Assembly (NCBI GenBank): GCA_041652555.1
Contig: JBAZHE010000004.1
Location: 1 to 64,000, forward strand
Origin: JBAZHE01 sp041652555
GTDB lineage: Bacteria > Patescibacteriota > Patescibacteriia > Patescibacteriales > WJLG01
Direction of reading: 5' to 3'
Length of the DNA stretch: 64,000 bases
A program made the translations under genes and the position numbers. The notes under the pieces are model-generated. The model was not told where the DNA came from. It was given only the letters and a program-made list of their open reading frames with translations, and ran no database searches. This document shows, piece by piece, positions 49,071-58,230 of the stretch. Numbering within the stretch: position 1 is the first letter of the stretch; every line of letters begins with the position of its first letter.

Positions 49071-49469
49071 TTATTTTTCACAAAAAAATTCTTCTCCCAA
49101 TTCAATCATTTTTAATCGGTCTTTTTCAGTTTCATCATTATAGCCGGCCAGATGCAAAAGGCCGTGTACGAAAATAAATAATAATTCTTTTTTGAAAGAA
49201 GTTTTTAATTCGGCGGCCTGGCGCTTGATTTGGGCGGGGCTGATTACTATTTCACCGAAAAAATCCCCTTCGCCGGTAAAAGATAAAATATCGGTGGCTT
49301 TATTTTTTTTACGATAAATAAAATTTAATTTTTTAATCGCACCGTCGGAAATAAAAGCCACTGAAATATTTTTATTTTTTATTTTGCGCATCCGAAAAAA
49401 TTTTTCCGCGACAGCAATTAGTTCTTTCTTGTTTATCTTGAATTTAGTAGTATTATTTATTTCAATCAT
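49071..49469 (-). CDS. ybeY: Endoribonuclease/rRNA maturation factor YbeY
   Basis: 132 residues, slightly short of the usual 150. It contains the family motifs SDGAIKKLNFIYRKKNKATDILSF and VHGLLHLAGYNDETEKDRLKM. YbeY uses three His (HGxLHLxGYDH) to bind zinc. Here the first two are present, but the third position reads Asp (GYND). The start overlaps the upstream gene's end by four bases (ATGA), so it belongs to the membrane-protein operon at 49466-51347. Likely functional but with an altered metal site. Confidence 0.9.
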   Translation of the reverse strand: MIEINNTTKFKINKKELIAVAEKFFRMRKIKNKNISVAFISDGAIKKLNFIYRKKNKATDILSFTGEGDFFGEIVISPAQIKRQAAELKTSFKKELLFIFVHGLLHLAGYNDETEKDRLKMIELGEEFFCEK

Positions 49470-50518
49470 TTTAAAATAAAATTATTCACAAGGACTTGAA
49501 AAATATTTTTATAAGGCTCCTTAGCTGAATCGGATGGCACATAAGAGAGTGAGTAAATATCATTTTTACCATCATCGGTTAAATAAAAAATATTTTTGTT
49601 GGTTGAATAGATTCCCTGCCAACCGTTTTTAAAGACAACCTTATCGGCCGAAGCCGGCTCGTCGGAAAATTGGCTGTTATACCAAGATAAAATATCTTTT
49701 TTTAGAGAATTAAGATCGCCCGTTATTTGAAAGAATGAATTATCTGGCGCCGAAAAAATCACTGATTCGCCTTGACCGGTTTCTTTTATACTCCAAGCAG
49801 TTGGAATTAGAGCGGAATAACCAATACTCCCGCTTTTATACACGCTCAAAGCGAAATTAGCCGATAAATCTCCCGCACCGGCCGGATTATAGCCATTAAT
49901 TAATTCAGAAAGGTCGCCATAAGTATCACCGTCGGAGTCCGCTTTTAAAGGATTAGTCCCTAAAATCGTTTCTTCAGCATCAGTTAAACCATCGGAGTCG
50001 GCATCAACGCCGGAAACAGTTTGTTTTTCAGCCAAAGTTGAAGACGCAACAGCCGGGGTGGACGAAGAATTTTCGGCCATAGCAGTAGAAGTGGCTGAAG
50101 AAACCCAATCTTCTTTTTCTTCCGAGACCGCCGGAGCTGATAATTCCTCTTCTGGCTTTGGTAATATTTCTTCTTCCAGCTCAGTATTCAACTCTTCTTT
50201 TTCTACTTGCGCCTCAGTAATACTTTGTTCACTTTCCGACAAAGAAATTTTTTTAGGATTTATAAAAAAGATGTAGCCAAGATAAATCGCCGCAATCATA
50301 ACTAAGATTCCAACAATGATAATTGCCGCTCCAACTGCCCTACTTGATTTAGTGGAATCGCCATTACTCAATTTGAATTTCCGTGGCATTACGCGGATTA
50401 AAAGATTTTTTTCAATCTCTTTCTCAATATTTTTGTAATCAGGATCTTTTTCTTCCAAATCCAAATCTTCGCTTAATTCATTAATTTTGCCGGTTAGCCG
50501 GCTGTTTTTCTCTGCCAT
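49466..50518 (-). CDS. Membrane protein with thrombospondin type 3 Ca-binding repeats, A
   Basis: 350 residues from the ATG at 50518 (MAEKNSRLTGKINE). Cytosolic coiled N-terminus, one transmembrane helix at about 70-92, an acidic Ser/Glu linker, then DADSDGLTDAEETILGTNPLKADSDGDTYGDLSE, a pair of DxDxDGxxD calcium loops. The C-terminal domain (about 205-350) is an alpha/beta fold with WQGIYSTNKNIFYLTDDGK. Together with the next gene it looks like an envelope pair tied to ybeY. Confidence 0.7.
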   Translation of the reverse strand: MAEKNSRLTGKINELSEDLDLEEKDPDYKNIEKEIEKNLLIRVMPRKFKLSNGDSTKSSRAVGAAIIIVGILVMIAAIYLGYIFFINPKKISLSESEQSITEAQVEKEELNTELEEEILPKPEEELSAPAVSEEKEDWVSSATSTAMAENSSSTPAVASSTLAEKQTVSGVDADSDGLTDAEETILGTNPLKADSDGDTYGDLSELINGYNPAGAGDLSANFALSVYKSGSIGYSALIPTAWSIKETGQGESVIFSAPDNSFFQITGDLNSLKKDILSWYNSQFSDEPASADKVVFKNGWQGIYSTNKNIFYLTDDGKNDIYSLSYVPSDSAKEPYKNIFQVLVNNFILK

Positions 50519-50528
50519 AAAAATAATA

Positions 50529-51347
50529 TTATTTAATGAGTTCACCCGGCCCCTTAGGATTATATCCAGCCGTTACTTCATTGCCATCAAGGTAAGTATC
50601 GGCATCAGTGTCCGGATTATTGGGATCAGTCAAATAAACTTTAACTTCATCATAGTCGGATAAATTATCATCGTCAGTGTCGGGTTTTAAGGGGCTCGTA
50701 TTAAAAATATTAACTTCATCACCGTCAGACAGGCCGTCACCGTCAGTATCAACTTTAGCTGGATCAGTTCCAGCCAAACTCTCATCAAGATCAGAAAGAC
50801 CATCTTTATCAATATCAATTGGTACCGCCACAATATCTGTTGAATCTGTTGAAGTGGCGAAAGTCGTTGATGCAATGTTTTCCGCAATCGGAGCTTCATA
50901 TATACCATCCGAAACAGTTTGAGTTTCATTTTGCGAAGCAGTCAGCTCTTCAATATTATTTTCTTTGGACGTAACATCTTTAATCTCAATGCTAGACTGT
51001 TCTCCAATATTCTCTTGATTTTCATTATTAATTATAATCTCTTGTCCAGAAGAAGGAAAAAATTCATCTTTCAATTGGCTTAAGCCGGTAAACCCTAAAA
51101 AATTAGAAGCTAAAACCAAACCGGCCGCGATAACAATCAAAAGAATCAAAATAGCGACTAAAATATTTACTAAATTGCTTGGTTTATTTTTCCTGGACGA
51201 AGAAGAATTTCCAGCCCCTTGGTCATTTGCAACGTCGAGAACTGATTCTTTAAGGCCGTTAAAAATATCTTCGGTCGGCGCCGGAGGATTAGTAAAACTT
51301 TGCGGAGTAGAGCCGGTGTCCGGCTTTTTGTCTAAATTTTCAAACAT
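50529..51347 (-). CDS. Membrane protein with thrombospondin type 3 Ca-binding repeats, B
   Basis: 272 residues: polar cytosolic start, transmembrane helix at about 58-82, linker, then a C-terminal array of DxDxDGLSDxxE loops (about 175-270: DIDKDGLSDLDE, DTDGDGLSDGDE, DTDDDNLSDYDE, DTDADTYLDGNE). It is a paralogue of the gene at 49466, with four repeats and no extra C-terminal domain. No catalytic motif; a calcium-stabilised spacer or adhesive stalk is likely. Confidence 0.7.
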   Translation of the reverse strand: MFENLDKKPDTGSTPQSFTNPPAPTEDIFNGLKESVLDVANDQGAGNSSSSRKNKPSNLVNILVAILILLIVIAAGLVLASNFLGFTGLSQLKDEFFPSSGQEIIINNENQENIGEQSSIEIKDVTSKENNIEELTASQNETQTVSDGIYEAPIAENIASTTFATSTDSTDIVAVPIDIDKDGLSDLDESLAGTDPAKVDTDGDGLSDGDEVNIFNTSPLKPDTDDDNLSDYDEVKVYLTDPNNPDTDADTYLDGNEVTAGYNPKGPGELIK

Positions 51348-51365
51348 AGTTATTGAAATTAATTA

Positions 51366-54300
51366 TTAATTTTGATCAAAGAAGTAAGATTCTTTCAAGA
51401 TACCATTACCAGAGCCGCGCGTTGTACCGGCAGACACGGCCGGTAAATCATCGCCAGTATTACCAGTCTCACCACTATCACGACAATAATATAATTTATA
51501 ACCGGTATTATGACAAGTTCCAGTGGCTGGCAAACAATTCATTCCCTCTGGATTATCGCGCCAAGGATACCAAGTAAAATCAGCGGCGATATCAGATGGC
51601 CAAGGATTGGTACAGGCAAAAACTTGCAAATCGGCCAGTGCCGTTAAACCATTTCCAATATTAGAATCATCTCTATTTGTAATATTAACAGTGGCGGTTA
51701 AGCCTGTTTGAGCGTCAATAATATCACTCCGCGCTCGCACCAATTGCGTTTCGGCATTAACAGCAAATGGTGTTGGGTTAATAGTCTCAGCGACATCACC
51801 ATTGGCAACTGCCCAATTCCAATTCCAAGCATAACCAGTGACCGGATAAAGCTTCTGGCCGTCGGACGAATAAGCGCTGGCGACAAAAACTTTATCAGCA
51901 TCTTTAGTTTTATCAAAGGAATCAGCGCCGGAATCAGTATCGTTTTCATTTAAATCATTTTCAACTTTATTAAAAAGATACGATGGCGGCTTAATGTCAA
52001 CTTTTTCAATATCGCACAATCCTTTGTTTCCATTATCTCTAGTGGTAAACGACCAAATAAAAGCCGGATGATATACAATATTATTAACAGTATTGGTAAA
52101 AGTAATACTGCCGAAAGTGGCTGTATTATCAACAGGACTATTGTCCGCATACATACCGACGCCATAAGAACTTCGCACACCATTAGAATTATCTAGTTTA
52201 TCATCACCTTTAATAATAACAAAATATTTAACATTAACATCTAAAATTCCCACCGGCTTAAAAATTAAACGCGTGGAATCCACTCCAACCTGCTCTGCGC
52301 TGGTCGCGCCGGAAATAGCACAATATTTCATTGCCGGATTCGGTCCGGGGCTAGCCTTGGCATCACGACCAAAAATATTATGTAAAAAACTTATAGCTTT
52401 AGTAAAAATGGTTAAATTTTTATTTTCTCCAAACGATAATAAAACGGAATTAGGCGGACAGGCGCCACTATATTCTCCAACCACTAAAACATTACCCTTA
52501 AAACTGGCAGTTGACATTATTTGATTGAAATCAACATAAATCGCGGCATTCGTACAAGCATCATCAGAGCCATCAGCCGGAGATGGCGACGTTGTTATAA
52601 CGCTGGGGCGAGCGCGACAGCAAGAATCAACACCGCAACCGACACCAAGTGGACTATTGCCACCGGCCACACATTCAGAATTAGATGAACAACCGCAACA
52701 TAAACCACGGTCTGCGCCTCCGCAAGGAGAAACATTCGGCTGGCATTTTAAATTATTATTTAAAACTGAGCACTGATCATTATTCGGGTCGCAACAACAA
52801 TAACCGCAACCACCTTCAAGACCAGCCTGGCAAGCAAAAGGATTTTGGCAAATGCTTTGATCACAAGCATTGGTCGCTTTATTTTCACAAGAAAGCCCTA
52901 AATTCACTGTGCCACCGGCACATTTAACATCACAATCAGCCGCGGATTTAAAAGTTTTTGCCGCACCCGGGAAAGCCGTCGGATTGGAAGCGGAACAGCC
53001 ACCATTAACATCACAAACATGATAACCGCAATAAGCTAAACCAGCTTGCGTAACTAAGTCAAATAAATTTCCGGCGCCTCGGGCAAACTGACGGCCGGCG
53101 CAAGAATTACTTTTAGTTCCATCCACACAGCAAGTACTGCTGTGATTAGTACAAGAAGCTGGGTCCAAAGAAGCGCAATCGCCACAAGCGCCTTCCGGCT
53201 GTCCATCGCCGTTTGGATCGGCGTTAACATCGCAATATTTAGAATAAGAAGAACCTTCACAATTGCAAGCCGCATCAGAGCTTGCTTGGTCGACAACTCC
53301 GCCAATTTCTATACGGCAACCAGAACAAACACCGTAAGTATTGGTATTATTATTTCTATCAACGCCACAAGTCCCTTCACAAATTAAACCAGTACAGCAA
53401 TCATTATTATTGTTAGCTTTGCGACAGCAACATTCACAACTAGCGCCGTCAGCCGAACAATCGCCCGGAGAATTAAAACAAGTGCCAAAAGGACAACTAT
53501 TAGTAAATTTGCTTCGCTCGGAACAACTTTGATTTATCGGATCATTACTGCCCAAATCAAACTTAGTGGAAAAATCCCACTCAAAAACACTGGACGGAAT
53601 ATTAATAGCACAATCACTAGCCGCATCAACACAACGTCCGGCGGCATAAGTTCCAGTTGGACAACAAACTTGCGCGCCACAAACCACATTTGGGTCTGAC
53701 GCTTTCAAACAACTACCAATTTCTAAATTCAAACCATTACCGATTTCTTCCGGAGAATTTTTTACTATTCTAGCCGGACCGGTAATCACCCCTTCCGGAA
53801 CCATCGCCTTAACACGGAAAGCCTTAGCTAAACCTCTACCCTCTTCATCCCAAAAAGATATTTTTCCCGAGCCGAAAACATCACGATTATTATAGAATCT
53901 AACCTTACTTAAAGAAGTATCAAAATCACCGAAATACTCACCCCAAAATTCAACTACCTGCCCAACCTGCGCCAACACCGGCTTAATTTTACAAAGCGAT
54001 GGGAAGAGGGACAAAGTAGAATTAGCGCCAAAAAAATTCGGGCTTAAATTTTCCGTATTAACTTCTCTATTATTAACAACTACAGTTAAAATATAATTTC
54101 CATTCACCAAGCTTTCTGGAACTTTTACTAAAATTTGCTTATCACTCCAAACACTATCGGCGCAAATATCGGGGAAAAAATAATTAGCCTCGGAACCAGT
54201 TTGAGCGTTGCCGAAATAAACCGTGCTTGCTCCTTGAGTGGAACCGAAGCCGGAACCGTAAATCGTAACATATTGCTTTGGAGCACCAACAACCGGCTCA

Positions 54301-55754
54301 AAAGAAATAATTCTCGGACCATTAGTCGCTTCCACTGTTTTAGAAAATTTTAAATAATTACTCGGAACACCAGAAACAGTCGAAACAAAAGTTGTTGTAT
54401 ATCCGGTTTTAATGTTTGGCACCAAAGCCGAACCGTTAATCGAACCAAAACTGGAATTTCTTCCGGCTATAGCCGCGTTAAGACGACCAAATTCAGAAAT
54501 AGAATTATTCAAATTCAAACCATAATAAGAAATTTCCTCATCAAATGCACCACTCTCCGGTTCTATTTTACATAAACCGGGGCGTTGAATGTCATTAATA
54601 ATAAAATCTGGCAAAATTTCACCAACAGCATCGTTAGTATCTTCATTTTTTGCATCAGCTGTAATTATTCTAATCGGACCGTTTTGGACGCCGGCCGGAA
54701 CAACAACTATTATCTGATCGTCAGACCAATTAGAATCACAGCGCGGGTTATTCGGAAAAGAAGCTTCCACAGAAAAATCCGTTCCATTCCAAAAACGAAC
54801 ATGACCGACAGCTGTGCCAAAATAACGGCCACTAATAACTATAATATTTCCTGACGCGCCATTGGGCGCTTCAGTATTGCAAGTGGAGGCAGGGCAATCC
54901 GCGTCAGTAACACAAAAATTATTGACATTATTGGCGCAAAAACCACCAACCGGACTAACATCTTCTATAACCGGAAAGGCTAAGCAAGTACAGGTGGAGC
55001 TGGCACCAAAAGAATCGCAAGTCAAACCGCGGGAGCAAGCATTTTGATTAACCTGACAGCCAGCGGCCTCCAAATCCAAATCGCAGGGTTCGCCGACACC
55101 GCCACCTTCTTCACAGGTGCAAGAAGATTCTTCACAATATAAGTTGGCACCGCACATTATGCCACTAGCTTGGCAACTAGCCAAAGCCTCGTCGCCATCA
55201 CAAGATTCACCAGCGCCAGCTAATCGCCGACAAGTACAATTATTGGAGCGGCAATAATAACCATTGGAACACAAACTATCGGAAGCATCGCATTCCAGCG
55301 TAAGCGTATTTTCATCGCAAGCGGAACCCTCGCCTCCACCTGACGGAATCACACCGCCGCCACCCCCCCCACCACCTCCACCCGGAGCACCGGTAATATT
55401 TGCCATGCGATTTATTACAAAAGTAGCAACAATAAAGGCTGAAAAAATAATCACTAAGCCGATAACGGCGCTAATAATTATTTTTTTGGCCGTTTCCACT
55501 CTTTTTTCATCACCGGCCGAAGTCATCCAGACAAAACCGCCATAAACAATCAGCCCAACCGCCAAAAGACCCAAAAATCCCAAGATAATTTGGATAATGC
55601 GGACAACAATCACTCTTGGCTCGGTTGCGCCGAGATTCAAGTTATTTCCAGCGTCCAAACCGAAATTTGATTGCGCCCAAACCAAACCTCCAGCCACAAA
55701 GAAGGCTGCCAGAATTGAAAAAAATATTACAAATTTTAATTTTTTAGGAAACAT
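51366..55754 (-). CDS. Giant Cys-rich IPT/TIG surface protein with VirB2-like N-terminus
   Basis: 1462 residues. Signal peptide at about 8-27, then two hydrophobic helices (about 44-66 and 86-112) with AGDEKRVETAKKIIISAVIGL between, the layout of TrbC/VirB2 T4SS pilins. A Gly-rich hinge follows, then EGF-like/Cys-rich modules, at least three IPT/TIG beta sandwiches (VSPVGGFC, ISFEPVVGAPKQYVTIYGSGFG, KIKPVLAQVGQVVEFWGEYFG), a long Cys-rich stretch (about 640-1020) and a Big_5 domain (SPSPADGSDDACTNAAIYVDFNQIM). It lies upstream of T4SS-like genes on the same strand. The pilin-like part may anchor the adhesive part in a T4SS-derived surface machine. Confidence 0.7.
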   Translation of the reverse strand: MFPKKLKFVIFFSILAAFFVAGGLVWAQSNFGLDAGNNLNLGATEPRVIVVRIIQIILGFLGLLAVGLIVYGGFVWMTSAGDEKRVETAKKIIISAVIGLVIIFSAFIVATFVINRMANITGAPGGGGGGGGGGVIPSGGGEGSACDENTLTLECDASDSLCSNGYYCRSNNCTCRRLAGAGESCDGDEALASCQASGIMCGANLYCEESSCTCEEGGGVGEPCDLDLEAAGCQVNQNACSRGLTCDSFGASSTCTCLAFPVIEDVSPVGGFCANNVNNFCVTDADCPASTCNTEAPNGASGNIIVISGRYFGTAVGHVRFWNGTDFSVEASFPNNPRCDSNWSDDQIIVVVPAGVQNGPIRIITADAKNEDTNDAVGEILPDFIINDIQRPGLCKIEPESGAFDEEISYYGLNLNNSISEFGRLNAAIAGRNSSFGSINGSALVPNIKTGYTTTFVSTVSGVPSNYLKFSKTVEATNGPRIISFEPVVGAPKQYVTIYGSGFGSTQGASTVYFGNAQTGSEANYFFPDICADSVWSDKQILVKVPESLVNGNYILTVVVNNREVNTENLSPNFFGANSTLSLFPSLCKIKPVLAQVGQVVEFWGEYFGDFDTSLSKVRFYNNRDVFGSGKISFWDEEGRGLAKAFRVKAMVPEGVITGPARIVKNSPEEIGNGLNLEIGSCLKASDPNVVCGAQVCCPTGTYAAGRCVDAASDCAINIPSSVFEWDFSTKFDLGSNDPINQSCSERSKFTNSCPFGTCFNSPGDCSADGASCECCCRKANNNNDCCTGLICEGTCGVDRNNNTNTYGVCSGCRIEIGGVVDQASSDAACNCEGSSYSKYCDVNADPNGDGQPEGACGDCASLDPASCTNHSSTCCVDGTKSNSCAGRQFARGAGNLFDLVTQAGLAYCGYHVCDVNGGCSASNPTAFPGAAKTFKSAADCDVKCAGGTVNLGLSCENKATNACDQSICQNPFACQAGLEGGCGYCCCDPNNDQCSVLNNNLKCQPNVSPCGGADRGLCCGCSSNSECVAGGNSPLGVGCGVDSCCRARPSVITTSPSPADGSDDACTNAAIYVDFNQIMSTASFKGNVLVVGEYSGACPPNSVLLSFGENKNLTIFTKAISFLHNIFGRDAKASPGPNPAMKYCAISGATSAEQVGVDSTRLIFKPVGILDVNVKYFVIIKGDDKLDNSNGVRSSYGVGMYADNSPVDNTATFGSITFTNTVNNIVYHPAFIWSFTTRDNGNKGLCDIEKVDIKPPSYLFNKVENDLNENDTDSGADSFDKTKDADKVFVASAYSSDGQKLYPVTGYAWNWNWAVANGDVAETINPTPFAVNAETQLVRARSDIIDAQTGLTATVNITNRDDSNIGNGLTALADLQVFACTNPWPSDIAADFTWYPWRDNPEGMNCLPATGTCHNTGYKLYYCRDSGETGNTGDDLPAVSAGTTRGSGNGILKESYFFDQN

Positions 55755-55766
55755 TATTTTAAAATA

Positions 55767-57089
55767 TTAAAATCTTAGCTGATTATTCAGGTCCATTACC
55801 GCTTCAAATTCTTCACGAGTAAGATAATTTAGATTCTTGATTTTACGGTCGGCGATAACAGCATCTATATCTTTGCCTTCAGTAATTGATTCCTGTCCGA
55901 TGGAAAGATAGGTTCTGTTTACCGGACTGCGGCGCCAGGCTTGGATGCCGGCCAGTTGCTTATTAATCCCCTCCCTAGCTAAAAGATCAACGACACTTTT
56001 TATTTTCTTGCCAATATTTTGCGGGCTATTTCCTAAGCGACGAAAATTTATCAAATCCATATAAGCTAATTCGTCAATCGGGCTCATCACTTGCGGCGGA
56101 CCAATATCATCCATTTTTTTCTTATTCCCCGGTGTCGCTAAAGCGCGTATTGCTTCTTTATTTTCCGGCACCTTATCCGTTAAAATTTCTTTTGCTTTTT
56201 CTTGTTCAGCAGCGGAAAATTCGTTCAAATCAATTCTCTCTTTCGCGACGGAAGCAATAGGGATAATTGTTTCTTCGGGAGCGCTGGGAATTTTTTCAGT
56301 TGTCACAACCTCTTTCTTTTTTAACTCCGCGGCTAAATCATATTCAGCCCCATCTCCGCTAAAGCTACGATGGGTAAATTTATCTTGCGGAAGCTGTGGT
56401 GAAATAACCTCACTTTTCTGAAATTTTACGCCAAACTCTTTTTTATTCTGCGCGGCCGCCAAAACTCGATCAGCTTCCGCCTCTTCCAAAGATAAACCGC
56501 CAGACAAAACGCTTTTCAACAATCCTTCTCGCGCTTCAGCCTTAGTTCTTATTCCTTTTAGATAAGTTAAAATAATCTTACGCAAACGACCGGCCAATTC
56601 AGAGCTGGCAAAGGTTATGCCGGAAGAATGTGAAATTTCTTCAGCCACGGCATCCAAATCTAAAACTTTCGACGGCAAAGAAGCGGCTTGTTCGGTAAAG
56701 GAAGACTTTCCTTCATTCGATTCTATTTTTTCTCCTTCACTCATCAACCTGTCTTCCAGCTTATCCTCTGTCGCTTTAGTGAAAGGGGAAGCTTCAATAA
56801 GAGGTGATTCTGCTAACGCTAAATATTCCTGAGCATCTTTAAAAACGCGAGCGCGCAATTCCGCTTCCAGTGTCGCCGCTCGGACTCGGTCGAGCTTGAA
56901 TTCTTTTTCCAAAATCACTGCTAATTCAACAAAAGGGAAATCCTTAATCATCGCACGGACGACCAAATTAGCCAATGGCAAACTATACCGGCTTTCCAGA
57001 TCTTCTATCGCCTCCAAAACTTCAGCACTAGAAACTTTTTTCTTAATGTTGTCTGACAGGCTATTATATTTTTGTAAAAATTCCAACAT
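55767..57089 (-). CDS. Cytosolic coiled-coil protein of the T4SS-like cluster
   Basis: 440 residues, strongly charged, with no membrane segment. Helical repeats at about 10-100 (LEFLQKYNSLSDNIKKKVSSAEVLEAIEDL) resemble a CPR-specific domain. A long Glu/Lys-rich linker follows, and the C-terminus contains MDDIGPPQVMSPIDELAYMDLINFRRLGNSPQNIGKKI and QAWRRSPVNRTYLSIGQESI. Homologues with this ending are common in CPR genomes next to T4SS genes, but I know no function. It starts two bases before the end of the upstream gene's spacer and is co-transcribed with it. Confidence 0.55.
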   Translation of the reverse strand: MLEFLQKYNSLSDNIKKKVSSAEVLEAIEDLESRYSLPLANLVVRAMIKDFPFVELAVILEKEFKLDRVRAATLEAELRARVFKDAQEYLALAESPLIEASPFTKATEDKLEDRLMSEGEKIESNEGKSSFTEQAASLPSKVLDLDAVAEEISHSSGITFASSELAGRLRKIILTYLKGIRTKAEAREGLLKSVLSGGLSLEEAEADRVLAAAQNKKEFGVKFQKSEVISPQLPQDKFTHRSFSGDGAEYDLAAELKKKEVVTTEKIPSAPEETIIPIASVAKERIDLNEFSAAEQEKAKEILTDKVPENKEAIRALATPGNKKKMDDIGPPQVMSPIDELAYMDLINFRRLGNSPQNIGKKIKSVVDLLAREGINKQLAGIQAWRRSPVNRTYLSIGQESITEGKDIDAVIADRKIKNLNYLTREEFEAVMDLNNQLRF

Positions 57090-57091
57090 TT

Positions 57092-58225
57092 TTATTCTAA
57101 TTTTTTTATTTCTTCTTCAATCATTTTGCGTTCCAGACCACGAGAGTCGTAACGGTCGGCCTCGGTTTTTAATTCAGCAATTTTCTTAGCACGCTCCACA
57201 GCCGGCTGATTAATTATTTCTTTTTCTTTTTCCAAACGAGCTTTGGCTTCAGATAAGTCTCCAGTTTCTTCTTCTTTTTCAAAAGGAATTATCTGCCAAT
57301 CAACACCATCCTCGTTTGGCATACTATCCGGAAAAAATTTAAGATTCCGATAAAGAATTAATAATTTTTTCACTAATTCGCGATCCTCATCATTTAATTT
57401 TTTAGCATTGACTGATTTTAATAAAAAATCTCCTAAAACTATATTATCAAAAATTCCACTACCTTTTTGCTCTATAAAATCTTTTAGCCAATTACCAATT
57501 GTACCAAACGCTGATTTCTTTTCTAATACAAATGGTGCGGTTGTAATTTTTTCCTCATTAGAAAGCAAAGCACGAAAAAGCTGATCACGATAAGCAAAAC
57601 CTTTATCACCGGCAAGTATTTCTAATAAGACATTATTAACAGTATTAATAATATAAGGAGATTCGGTTGATAAAAAACCTGCAATATTAGAATTAAATAT
57701 TTCATCACAATCCCTCTTTTCTTTTTTAGGGTCAACATCTTGAATAATATCATTTTCTGCAACTTCAATCTTCTGTTTTGCCTCCGCTAATAATTCAACT
57801 TCATATTTTTTATTAGCCGTTTCCTCCGCCAACCATTCTTCTTTTTCTTTTTTAACTGACGCTATTTCTTCGTTAGTATTTTTTTCATAATCAGCCGAAT
57901 TACCACCTAATGAACGCATATAATCATCTATTCCTCCGATCCAATCCTTAACAACCATAAGACGTAAACCAACAATATCAAGAGCTAAGGTTTTAGCTTT
58001 TACATCATCAAAAGAAAATAATTCTTTTATTTTGGGAATTAACTCAGTTAAAAGAACATTCTTGCGAAACAAATCAGAAATTAAACTGGCCATTTTAGTA
58101 CTGTCATTTCCTGTTAAACCGTTTTTTTCACTAATAAAAACATTGTTTTCAACGGCTTTAGCTGAATTTCTATAATCCTCAACAATTTCAGGAATATCTT
58201 TTTTGTTTTTTTTATCAATAGTCAT
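57092..58225 (-). CDS. Helical protein of the T4SS-like cluster, unknown
   Basis: 377 residues, almost wholly helical, acidic/basic alternating. The C-terminal 60 residues form a clear coiled coil (SEAKARLEKEKEIINQPAVERAKKIAEL, LERKMIEEEIKKLE). No signal or membrane helix. The N-terminal half (FRKNVLLTELIPKIKELFSFDDVKAKTLALDIVGLRLMVV) resembles the corresponding region of the 55767 product, so the two may be distant paralogues. Confidence 0.5.
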   Translation of the reverse strand: MTIDKKNKKDIPEIVEDYRNSAKAVENNVFISEKNGLTGNDSTKMASLISDLFRKNVLLTELIPKIKELFSFDDVKAKTLALDIVGLRLMVVKDWIGGIDDYMRSLGGNSADYEKNTNEEIASVKKEKEEWLAEETANKKYEVELLAEAKQKIEVAENDIIQDVDPKKEKRDCDEIFNSNIAGFLSTESPYIINTVNNVLLEILAGDKGFAYRDQLFRALLSNEEKITTAPFVLEKKSAFGTIGNWLKDFIEQKGSGIFDNIVLGDFLLKSVNAKKLNDEDRELVKKLLILYRNLKFFPDSMPNEDGVDWQIIPFEKEEETGDLSEAKARLEKEKEIINQPAVERAKKIAELKTEADRYDSRGLERKMIEEEIKKLE

Positions 58226-58230
58226 AAAAA

